Below the pieces are notes generated by a model that searched no databases, was not told where the DNA came from, and saw only the letters and a list, made by a program, of their open reading frames with translations. Below, piece after piece: positions 1-7,170 of a stretch of 9,649 nucleotides of DNA. Origin of the DNA: an uncultured Ignavibacteriales bacterium (GTDB lineage Bacteria; Bacteroidota; Ignavibacteria; Ignavibacteriales; Ignavibacteriaceae); assembly GCA_903915485.1 (NCBI GenBank), contig CAIWTC010000198.1:1-9649 (forward strand). The letters run 5' to 3'. A program made the position numbers and the translations under genes. The stretch's first letter is position 1. Every line of letters starts with the position of its first letter.

Positions 1-14
1 ACAGTCATCTATGT

Positions 15-917
15 TTAAGTTTTTGCGTACAAAAGACCTAACGGAAAAAATATAACACACAAAATCTTTAAGTAGAATTTATTCAAGTCCCCTATTGTAG
101 TTGAAAACGAGACATTCCCAATCAAATTATATGCGATGTATCTTGTAAAGTATTTAACTATAAGTACCGGATGCGATGCGAGTCTGTTTAAGTAAGAATT
201 TAAAAAATCCAACTCGAACATCCGTTTGCTCAACGGAATATTTGTCTTTTGATTTGTACGCGTCAGTAAACTATCTGCATTATGATCAACAAAATATATG
301 CGCAATGTATCGTTGATGAAAACTGCTTTGTATTTGTTGTATATCTTATACCACACAAGCGATTCAGGGGCAAACTTCACTGTTTCAGGGAATGGGAACT
401 CTTTTAATACATCGGTCTTTATTGTTCCCCATTTCTCGCCGCGTATTTTGTACTTAAGTTCAATTTCAAATACATCCGAGATCCAATAATCATGAGGAAA
501 TAAATCCCCGATTAAACTTCCGGACTGGTCTTCAGTGTTGCACTTTACCCCATGAAGTATCTGCTTTTGATTTTCGGTCAGCGACTCCCACACTTCATTA
601 AATCTCTCCAATGAGTTGGGCTTAAATGTATCATCTGCATGAGATATAAGAAAAAACTCGCCTTTTGCATTTTGTACTGCGATATTCATCGACTTATTAA
701 AGCCAACATTCTCTTTCAAGTCAATAAAGTTGATAGGAAAATCGCAATCGCCTAGTTGCTTAATGAGTTCGGAGGAATTATCTTTTGAGCCGTCATTAAG
801 AATTACCCATTCAAAGTTACGGTAAGTCTGTGATTTCAAACCTTCAAAAACTCGTGGGATAAAACGACCATCATTATAGACGGGAGTATAAACTGTGAAT
901 TTAAGTTGGGATTGCAT
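15..917 (-). CDS. GT2-family glycosyltransferase
   Basis: The 300-residue protein (from the ATG at 915-917) has an N-terminal GT-A domain of the inverting GT2 type. TPVYND (11-16) forms the first beta strand and nucleotide site, LNDGS (40-44) is typical, ENVGFNKSMNIAV (69-81) follows, and SHADDTF (92-98) supplies the DxD-like metal-binding acids. FAPESLVWYKI (182-192) is in the position of the usual catalytic-base region. Near the C-terminus, residues about 284-297 are hydrophobic and may touch the membrane. It would add one sugar to the lipid-linked repeat unit in the cytoplasm; donor and acceptor cannot be read from sequence. A GTG at 918-920 is an alternative start adding one residue. Neither has a good Shine-Dalgarno (only AAAGAA), so translation may depend on ribosomes arriving from the broken gene upstream, whose frame ends inside this one. 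The stop is TAA (15-17). Confidence 0.92.
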   Translation of the reverse strand: MQSQLKFTVYTPVYNDGRFIPRVFEGLKSQTYRNFEWVILNDGSKDNSSELIKQLGDCDFPINFIDLKENVGFNKSMNIAVQNAKGEFFLISHADDTFKPNSLERFNEVWESLTENQKQILHGVKCNTEDQSGSLIGDLFPHDYWISDVFEIELKYKIRGEKWGTIKTDVLKEFPFPETVKFAPESLVWYKIYNKYKAVFINDTLRIYFVDHNADSLLTRTNQKTNIPLSKRMFELDFLNSYLNRLASHPVLIVKYFTRYIAYNLIGNVSFSTTIGDLNKFYLKILCVIFFPLGLLYAKT

Positions 918-1805
918 CACTATAATTCTTTATCCATAATTGACAACCAAGTTTGCAATCTTCAAGTGTTTCCGCCAATTCTTTCACTCTCAAATATCCA
1001 TCCAACTCGTCCTTGAAATCTTTCATCAAGTCGTGTTCGTTGCGAATCTGATACACCGTTGAGTTGTGGAAAGCTAAGGATGCATTCATCTCCCATAAAC
1101 ACCTTTGTGCAACTTAAGAACGCCAGATATCTGTCATTCTGAAACTGCAGGTGGCAGGAAGATAAATTAAAGGGAAAGCTTCTTTTTTAAATATTGTATT
1201 CTGAGAATTAAATGGTGACCAGTTTCCGGCCTTCAATGAAAAAGATTTAACTTTATCGAACTTAATTGGAAGAGCACCCGTAAGTCGATAGATTGCATCA
1301 ACATCAGGATTCTTATCTGCAAGTCCCTGGAATATCAGTGTATTAGTCTTAGTTTTTTCAAAACTATAATTATTGTCGGCATTAATTTCGTTTAACGGAA
1401 ATCCTCTTGGCCATATCTTTTCTTTAGAAAATAACGAATATACATTTATCCACTTATTATCAGAATTCAATAAAAGCATTGGCTCAGAGGGCAACTTCCA
1501 GAATGAGTTGTAAGGAATATTATCGTCATCTGTTTCCTGTATAATAGAAGCCTTATTTTTAATCGCATAAAGATGCCCCATATTTTTTCGGGCATACGAG
1601 TTAAAAGGAAGAACAGAAGAAAACTCCTTAAATAGTTTTTCCTGACGCTCTATTGAAAGAAATTCAAGATCAAGCGATTTATATTCCTCCGTGGTTTTTT
1701 ATCACCGGCAACTACAAATTTTATCCCCGCTTTTTTTAGAGTTCATTTCAAAACTTTTAATTGCATTATTTAGAGGAAAATCGTAGTAATAACTAAAAAT
1801 CACAT
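901..1805 (-). pseudogene. Decayed DUF288/STELLO-like glycosyltransferase gene
   Basis: Conceptual translation across three frames gives one coherent protein. Pieces in order are FLVITTIF (1776-1799), PLNNAIKSFEMNSKK, AGIKFVVAGDKK, TTEEYKSLDLEF, LPFNSYARKNMGHLYAI, QETDDDN, WPRGFPLNEI, NPDVDAIYRLTG, PFNSQNTIF, LPATCSFRMTDIWRS, then a TAA, then VAQRCLWEMNASLAF and NEHDLMKDFKDE. The WPRG, PDVD, NS.NT and (Y/F)xxQRxLWE landmarks match DUF288/STELLO proteins as I remember them. Lesions: T7 run at 1731-1737 (one base too many), T6 run at 1695-1700 (one too few), in-frame TAA at 1114-1116, a probable missing base at 1777-1780, and TGA as second codon after the ATG at 1803-1805. The longest open piece is 1114-1581 (155 codons from an internal ATG); the tail piece is 901-1089. 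Neither alone would be a full enzyme. The C-terminus also looks short. The family call is from motif memory. Confidence 0.8.
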
Positions 1806-3665
1806 TTATAAACCTTCATTATAGATATTCTGCCAGTATAAAAACTGATAGAGAACAAATAGATGTGAACCAAGATTCTGGTCATTCTTTTTGTAGTATG
1901 ATATTAAATTTTTAACATTTGTTAAATCAAGAAATGAATTTTTTGTGTTCAGCAAATCATCAAATATTTCTGTGTCTATCCACTGACTAACAGGGAAATT
2001 AAATCCCTGTTTACGTCTGTATATAACATCATCAGGCAGATACCCATGCATTGCTTTCCTGAAAACTTTTTTTCCGACTTTATCGTCATGCTTATAAATC
2101 TGAGGCATGCGGAAAGCAGTTTCAACCAATCCCTTATCCAGAAATGGGGTTCTACCTTCAAGACTATTTAAGGAAGTACATTTATCTGTTTTTGCAAGCA
2201 TTTCATCATGCACTCTATGATGGAAATCAGAAGTATACCAATCCGTATTATATTTGGAATAATTTGGGAATCTTGAATCAATCGTAACTTCTAAATTACC
2301 CAAACCACTATTCAACTCTTTCCCAAACAGGTATCCCTTTAACTCAGGGCCAAATCTTTCAAAGAATGAGTGAAAGAGAGGACTCTCATCCGCTGACAAG
2401 AATTTTCTAATCTTATTTGCTTTTCGTTGAAAGGAAGAAAAATCCCCAACCGAAGTTCTGTTAATTATTTGCTTACCTAAAAAACTCATTTTAGGTAGTT
2501 GATTTAATAGCGAAAGAGTTTTAAGCTTTTTATAGTGTTCAACATACCCTAAAAACACTTCATCGCCGCCATCACCGGACAATAAAACCTTAACATAATC
2601 TTTTGCATATTTTGAAATCAAATAAAGTGGGAAAACAGAATTAACCGCAAAGGGTTCATCAAATCCTTTAATGATTTGCGGAGTTACATCCTTAATCATC
2701 TTTTCAGTAGGTTCATAGTCGTAATGCTCAGTACCAAATTTATTTTTTACAATATTCTGGTAATGAAGTTCATTAAAGTCTTCATTGTTAGGAAATGAAA
2801 TTGAAAATGTTTTGAAATCAAAATTAAGTTCTTTAGATGCCGCAACAATTGAAGAAGAATCCAACCCGCCGCTCAGCAATACACCAACAGGCACGTCAGA
2901 ATTAAAATGTGTTTTAACAGCCCCGAAGAATTTTTCCCGCACTTCCTCAATCCAGGACTCCTCTGAACGCGACTCATCAACCTCCGAACTAATTTGATAA
3001 TAGTTATGGTAAGTAATAACATTTTTCTTGACATCAATCCTTATATAATAAGAAGGAGGAAGTTTAGAAATATGCTTATAAATAGTTTGGGGAGCAGCTA
3101 TATAGCAATTTGAAAAATAGTCTGATATTGCATTAATATTGATTGACTGGTCTACTCCGGGATGAGCTAATATCGCTTTTATTTCCGAGCCAAATATAAA
3201 TTGATTGTTGTAGTGATAAAACACTAATGGTTTTATTCCAAATCTATCCCTTGCAATTAAAACCGATTCTTTGCGCTTATCATATATTGCAAAGGCGAAC
3301 ATTCCATCCAAGTAATCTAGACACTTATCACCAAATTCCTCATAGCAATATATTATAACCTCGGAATCGGTTCCACTGCGGAACTGATATCCTCTTTGCT
3401 TGAGCATAGTGCGGAGTTCTTTATAATTATATATTTCTCCGTTAAATATCAGGCAGATGTTCTGATCTGCGCTGTGCATGGGTTGATGCCCCTCAATTGA
3501 TAAATCAAGAATAGAAAGCCTTCTAAAACCAAACCCAACATTTTTATCTATAAATAATCCAAAATCATCAGGACCCCTGTGAAAAAGCTTGTTGGTCATT
3601 TTTTCCAAAACAGCGCTTGAGACGGGTTCCTGAGAAAGATTAATAATTCCAGTTATTCCGCACAT
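1806..3665 (-). CDS. asnB: Glutamine-dependent asparagine synthetase-like amidotransferase
   Basis: The 619-residue protein is an intact AsnB family member. The N-terminal class II glutaminase domain begins MCGITGI, with Cys2 as nucleophile after Met removal, followed by HRGPDD (29-34), FNGEIYN (74-80) and SGTDSE (97-102). The synthetase domain has the ATP-pyrophosphatase loop SGGLDSS (265-271), SGDGGDE (363-369), and a C-terminal EGRTPFLD and RRKQGFNFP region. Known chemistry: glutamine-derived ammonia is joined to an adenylated carboxylate. In O-antigen and capsule loci, homologues such as Pseudomonas WbpS are thought to amidate uronic acids instead of making free asparagine. No uronic-acid synthesis gene is visible here to confirm that. 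A strong Shine-Dalgarno, GAGGGG at 3671-3676, lies 5 nt before the ATG inside the preceding gene. The TAA is followed at once by the next ATG. Confidence 0.95.
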   Translation of the reverse strand: MCGITGIINLSQEPVSSAVLEKMTNKLFHRGPDDFGLFIDKNVGFGFRRLSILDLSIEGHQPMHSADQNICLIFNGEIYNYKELRTMLKQRGYQFRSGTDSEVIIYCYEEFGDKCLDYLDGMFAFAIYDKRKESVLIARDRFGIKPLVFYHYNNQFIFGSEIKAILAHPGVDQSININAISDYFSNCYIAAPQTIYKHISKLPPSYYIRIDVKKNVITYHNYYQISSEVDESRSEESWIEEVREKFFGAVKTHFNSDVPVGVLLSGGLDSSSIVAASKELNFDFKTFSISFPNNEDFNELHYQNIVKNKFGTEHYDYEPTEKMIKDVTPQIIKGFDEPFAVNSVFPLYLISKYAKDYVKVLLSGDGGDEVFLGYVEHYKKLKTLSLLNQLPKMSFLGKQIINRTSVGDFSSFQRKANKIRKFLSADESPLFHSFFERFGPELKGYLFGKELNSGLGNLEVTIDSRFPNYSKYNTDWYTSDFHHRVHDEMLAKTDKCTSLNSLEGRTPFLDKGLVETAFRMPQIYKHDDKVGKKVFRKAMHGYLPDDVIYRRKQGFNFPVSQWIDTEIFDDLLNTKNSFLDLTNVKNLISYYKKNDQNLGSHLFVLYQFLYWQNIYNEGL

Positions 3666-3666
3666 G

Positions 3667-4902
3667 CTAACCCCTCAATTCTCTATTAAAGATAAAATAG
3701 TAAAGCTTTTCACCAAACAGAGAGTAATCCAGTTTAGATACTGCTACTTCTTTTCCTTTAGCGCCAATTTCTTTTAAGTTTCCTTTAGACATAATTTCTT
3801 CAATCTTACTAGCCAAGCCCAACACCGTCATATTTTTAATTAAAAATCCATTCTTCGAATCTTCTATATATAGTTTATTATCGGAAACATCAGTTGCAAG
3901 TAATGGTGTCCCAGAAGCGAGATATTCACCTATTTTTGTACTGAAACCATAATTAGTCTGTAAATTCTTTTGTCGCGGCGCTAAAAGTAAATCATTTGAA
4001 GTTAATGTTTGCGGCACCAAATCACCAGATAAAGGTTGATGTAATTTAATTTTGTCAGAAAAATTATAAAATTGCGCAAGCATTTTTATTCTTTGTTGCA
4101 TAGACTTATTGACCGGTCCATAAATATTGAACTCCCAATTTTTAGAAGTCAGATGATTCAACGCCTCAATGATTGTCAAAATAGAATCTTTTTTTTCTGT
4201 AACATTTCCTGCAAAACAAAACCTAAAAATTCCATCAGAATTTTCAGGTCTCTTAAAATTAAACCTGCTTGAGTCAACAAGAACTGGAATCAGTGTTACT
4301 GATGATGAAAAAATCGAGAAAAACTTATCTATTCGAGTTGAAATCGCAATCACTCCGGAATAGAAAATCGTTATTAAATCCTGAATCAATGAAATAGCAA
4401 AAAGCAAAGGAAGAATAATTATATGAGCAACTTTATGAATGAATCTTGTAGGTAATGAAAAGTTATTTATCATTCCTATTTGCAGTTCGTTCTTCTCAAC
4501 TATTACCCGTCTTGATTTGATGAATTGCAAATATATTAGCGACACTAGCTCTAAGGCTAAGTTTGCTGGATAAAGAAAATATGTAGTTTCATTTTTTTTC
4601 TTTGAATCCAGTTTCACCAAAATCTTTCTTAAGTACTTTAAATTATCTAGAAAATGAAAATGCCTGAAAATATAATTTTCGATTAGTGATTCGGAAGATT
4701 CCACTACATCACTAATAAAAAGATTTTTTACGGTTTTTGATTCAGTAAAGTTTTCCGACGTGCTGTGGAATGTAGTAAAATATATCTCAATTTCATCTGA
4801 ATAACCCAACAAAGATTTTGCATAACACATCAGTCTATTTAGACTTGCATAATTATTATCATTCAAATTCTTTAACGCACTTATAACTATTATCCGTTTC
4901 AC
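3667..4902 (-). CDS. GT4-family (Glycos_transf_1) glycosyltransferase; candidate L-FucNAc transferase
   Basis: The 411-residue protein has a GT-B layout. A variable N-terminal half starts with a beta strand (RIIVISAL), and a C-terminal Glycos_transf_1 domain runs from about residue 224. Visible landmarks are FCFAGNVTEKKD (228-239), IYGP (260-263), PLSGDLVPQTL (290-300) and GFSTKIGEYLASGTPLLA (319-336), the last matching the acidic nucleotide-sugar-binding segment of retaining GT4 enzymes. A long hydrophobic stretch at about 157-187 inside the N-terminal half suggests membrane contact, near lipid-linked acceptors. Translation starts at GTG (4900-4902), 3 nt after capG, with only a weak AAGAAAG upstream. 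The next in-frame Met (residue 25) would remove the first beta strand, so GTG is preferred. The position right after capEFG suggests it transfers L-FucNAc. That is inference only; it does not look like WbuB. Confidence 0.9.
   Translation of the reverse strand: MKRIIVISALKNLNDNNYASLNRLMCYAKSLLGYSDEIEIYFTTFHSTSENFTESKTVKNLFISDVVESSESLIENYIFRHFHFLDNLKYLRKILVKLDSKKKNETTYFLYPANLALELVSLIYLQFIKSRRVIVEKNELQIGMINNFSLPTRFIHKVAHIIILPLLFAISLIQDLITIFYSGVIAISTRIDKFFSIFSSSVTLIPVLVDSSRFNFKRPENSDGIFRFCFAGNVTEKKDSILTIIEALNHLTSKNWEFNIYGPVNKSMQQRIKMLAQFYNFSDKIKLHQPLSGDLVPQTLTSNDLLLAPRQKNLQTNYGFSTKIGEYLASGTPLLATDVSDNKLYIEDSKNGFLIKNMTVLGLASKIEEIMSKGNLKEIGAKGKEVAVSKLDYSLFGEKLYYFIFNRELRG
3671..3676 (-). promoter_or_regulatory. 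Shine-Dalgarno sequence of the asnB-like gene
   Basis: GAGGGG on the minus strand, 5 nt (ttagc) upstream of the ATG at 3663-3665. It lies within the last codons of the GT4 gene and confirms the MCGITGI start with its catalytic Cys2. Confidence 0.6.
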
Positions 4903-4905
4903 TTT

Positions 4906-6042
4906 TTAGTCTTTCTTTATACCTGCCCAAAGATTGCTGAGTTTCGCAGTGCCGACTATTAATTTTGCAACCCTCCATGAAGTGTTTTTTATTGAATAGT
5001 CCTGCGGAATTTCTTTATAGTCCCCAAGCTTATGTTCATTAATCACCATATTAATAGACTGAACAACAACTGATTCACTAAAACCAGTTAGAATAATTGT
5101 ACCTGAATCTTGGGCCTCTGGTCTTTCCATAGAATTCCTTAGCGAAATAGCCGGGAATGACAACATCGCTGATTCTTCACTGATAGTTCCGCTATCAGAT
5201 ATAGCACACATTGATTTTTTTTGTAACTGTACATAATCAAAAAACCCAAAAGGTTTTAAAAACTCTATCCGGGCATCAAGACTCACTTCTCCTAATGCTT
5301 CAATTTTCTTTCTGGTTCTTGGATGAGTACTAACAATTACCGGGCAATTATAATTTTTTGCGAGGGTGTTTAATAATTTCAATATTGATTTGATGTTATC
5401 AATATTATCAACATTTTCTTCACGGTGAAAGCTTACAATAAAGTATTTACCCTCTTCTAAATTGAGCTTGCTTAAAACATCTGAAGAATCAATTTTATTT
5501 GAATAGTGAGACAACACCTCATTCATTGGAGAACCCGTAAGGTATATTCTTCTATGCGGCAGACCTTCAGAAATTAGATGCCTTCTTGCATGCTCAGTAT
5601 AAACTAAATTAAAATCAGCTATGTGGTCAATTATCCGTCTGTTTGTTTCTTCAGGAACATTGAAGTCAAAACACCTATTTCCTGCTTCCATATGATAAAC
5701 AGGAATATGTAATCTTTTAGCTATATATGCAGCCAAACAAGAATTTGTGTCTCCAAGTACCAGCACAGCATCAGGATTTTCCTGACGCATCACTCCTTCA
5801 GACTTTTTAATGATATCGCCGACAGCACTTCCTAATGTTGAAGTATCTGCATTCAGGAAGTGGTCAGGTTTTTTAATTTCCATTTCCTTAAAAAATACTT
5901 CATTCAATTCGAAATCATAATTTTGACCTGTGTGTACTAAAATGTGATTAAAAAATTCATCTAAGCGTGCGATGACTCTTGATAGTCTAATTATTTCGGG
6001 ACGTGTTCCCAAAATAGTCATCACTTTTAATTTGTCGTTCAT
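4906..6042 (-). CDS. capG: CapG/FnlC-type non-hydrolysing UDP-HexNAc 2-epimerase
   Basis: The 378-residue protein has the full layout of the WecB-like UDP-N-acetylglucosamine 2-epimerase fold: GTRPE (12-16), HTGQNYD (37-43), GDTNS (97-101), HMEAGNRCFD (117-126), PEETNRR (130-136), HREENVDN (206-213), SDSGTISEES (282-291) and MERPEA (305-310). The acidic and histidine residues used in catalysis by WecB relatives (Asp98, Glu119, Glu131/132, His206) appear present. EAGNRCFD, where WecB has EAGLR, is typical of the CapG/FnlC/WbjD branch. That branch epimerises the CapF product at C2 to give UDP-N-acetyl-L-fucosamine in the cytoplasm. The ATG lies 3 nt after the capF stop, with GAGGAAG upstream at a rather long 10-nt spacing. 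Position directly behind capE and capF makes the role close to certain. Confidence 0.95.
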   Translation of the reverse strand: MNDKLKVMTILGTRPEIIRLSRVIARLDEFFNHILVHTGQNYDFELNEVFFKEMEIKKPDHFLNADTSTLGSAVGDIIKKSEGVMRQENPDAVLVLGDTNSCLAAYIAKRLHIPVYHMEAGNRCFDFNVPEETNRRIIDHIADFNLVYTEHARRHLISEGLPHRRIYLTGSPMNEVLSHYSNKIDSSDVLSKLNLEEGKYFIVSFHREENVDNIDNIKSILKLLNTLAKNYNCPVIVSTHPRTRKKIEALGEVSLDARIEFLKPFGFFDYVQLQKKSMCAISDSGTISEESAMLSFPAISLRNSMERPEAQDSGTIILTGFSESVVVQSINMVINEHKLGDYKEIPQDYSIKNTSWRVAKLIVGTAKLSNLWAGIKKD

Positions 6043-6045
6043 TAC

Positions 6046-7170
6046 TTAAACTTCCTCAAAATATGTGTCTGTGTTTGCAGGGTCAAAAGCCTCATTACAC
6101 CAAAATAAAGTCAACATTTCATCATCACCAATGTTTGTGATATTATGAGTATAAAATATCGGCATATCCACGGTTGAAGGATTCTCTCCTGATACAGTGT
6201 ATTCAATAATTTCTCCGGTACCGATTTTCCTCAACTTTATTAAACCCATTCCCTTAATTACGCAGAAACGCTCTATCTTTCTTGTATGGAAATGATTGCC
6301 TCTGGTGATTCCCGGTTTTGTTGATGAGAAAAAACACTGTCCGCCTGAAAGTTCACGGATAGTTTCCACCAAATATCCACGATTGTCTTCTCTCTTTAGA
6401 AGACCTACAGGGTAGTGTTCTTTATCAATGTATGATTTAAATGTATTGAATAAATTCACCTCAAATGAAGTTCTTAATTCAGGAATATTATTGCCCTCCA
6501 AATATTCAGCCTTATATGCATACAACTTTGATAATATTTCAGATACTTTTATTTGTGCTGAGTGGGGAACAAGATGTTGCTTATCGTTTACCTTATTTTC
6601 TATTGCACCGGCAATATAAGCAACTAATTCATGGACATAAATTAATTTTAGTTCACCGTCAACTTCTATCTTGGGCATTTCATCATGAGTTATCTGATGA
6701 CTGAAAGTTGAGATAACCGAGTTATACTTCGGTCGGCCAAATGGCCCAAATACATTCGGAATAATCAATCCGCAAAAACATGAAATATTCGTTTCGGCCC
6801 ATTTTTCAAAAAGAATTCTTCCCTCTTTTTTGGACTTTCCATAAATTGATTCATTGTTCTCCTGAATAGAAGATGAAAATATAATCTGCGGGAAGTGCTT
6901 TAATTTTTCGGTTGCATCAATTAATTTCTTAACAAGTTCAATATTTGTCGAATAAATTACATTCGGGTCCCCATGCCTATTCATTGCTGCAAGGTGGACA
7001 ATAGTGTCGCAACTGCTTACAAATTCAATAAATCTCTTTTCATCGTCAAAGTACTCATCGGCAAACTTTATCCTTTCAAATTTATCGGGAAAGAGCCCTA
7101 AAAAATTATATAGATGTGTCCCGATAAATCCGGGCTGACCCGTTATTCCGACTCTTATCTTAGGGGGCAT
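6046..7170 (-). CDS. capF: CapF/FnlB-type bifunctional reductase with C-terminal cupin domain
   Basis: This is the second enzyme of the UDP-L-FucNAc pathway, which in CapF acts as an NADPH-dependent reductase at C4. The N-terminal SDR domain has a GxxGFIG dinucleotide loop (residues 11-17 from the chosen start), HLAAMNRH (59-66) and a YGKSK catalytic motif (110-114). A C-terminal cupin domain of about 110 residues contains GNHFHTRKIERF (291-302), with His/His/Glu candidates for metal binding, and a later His at about 342. CapF of Staphylococcus aureus has the same SDR plus cupin layout and similar length. An in-frame ATG at 7191 would add seven residues, but it has no Shine-Dalgarno and lengthens the overlap with capE to 32 nt. 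The ATG at 7170 has GAAGGA 7 nt upstream and puts the first beta strand right after the start, so I prefer it (374 residues). Confidence 0.93.
   Translation of the reverse strand: MPPKIRVGITGQPGFIGTHLYNFLGLFPDKFERIKFADEYFDDEKRFIEFVSSCDTIVHLAAMNRHGDPNVIYSTNIELVKKLIDATEKLKHFPQIIFSSSIQENNESIYGKSKKEGRILFEKWAETNISCFCGLIIPNVFGPFGRPKYNSVISTFSHQITHDEMPKIEVDGELKLIYVHELVAYIAGAIENKVNDKQHLVPHSAQIKVSEILSKLYAYKAEYLEGNNIPELRTSFEVNLFNTFKSYIDKEHYPVGLLKREDNRGYLVETIRELSGGQCFFSSTKPGITRGNHFHTRKIERFCVIKGMGLIKLRKIGTGEIIEYTVSGENPSTVDMPIFYTHNITNIGDDEMLTLFWCNEAFDPANTDTYFEEV

Noticed and set aside
1..8. An ATG on the minus strand (6-8) 6 nt after the GT2 stop, which could start the next operon gene.
   Set aside because: Only eight bases remain in the window, so no reading frame can be tested; it is only consistent with the operon continuing.
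298..489. Open frame on the plus strand opposite the GT2 gene.
   Set aside because: Antisense shadow of a well-supported gene, with no recognisable motif.
1114..1581. Treating the 155-codon open frame as a separate small gene of unknown function.
   Set aside because: Conserved coding sense extends upstream of its ATG (LPFNSYARKN) and beyond its stop (VAQRCLWE), so it is a fragment of the larger broken gene.
1976..2161. A 61-codon minus-strand open frame in another frame inside the asnB-like gene.
   Set aside because: It overlaps the conserved EGRTPFLD and KQGFNFP region of AsnB in a different frame, with no motif of its own.
3051..3060. A purine-rich agaaggagga on the plus strand resembling a Shine-Dalgarno sequence.
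   Set aside because: It lies inside asnB on the opposite strand with no convincing open frame behind it; it encodes part of the AsnB protein.
6428..6704. Two overlapping plus-strand open frames opposite capF.
   Set aside because: They oppose conserved CapF coding sequence and show no family resemblance; shadows.
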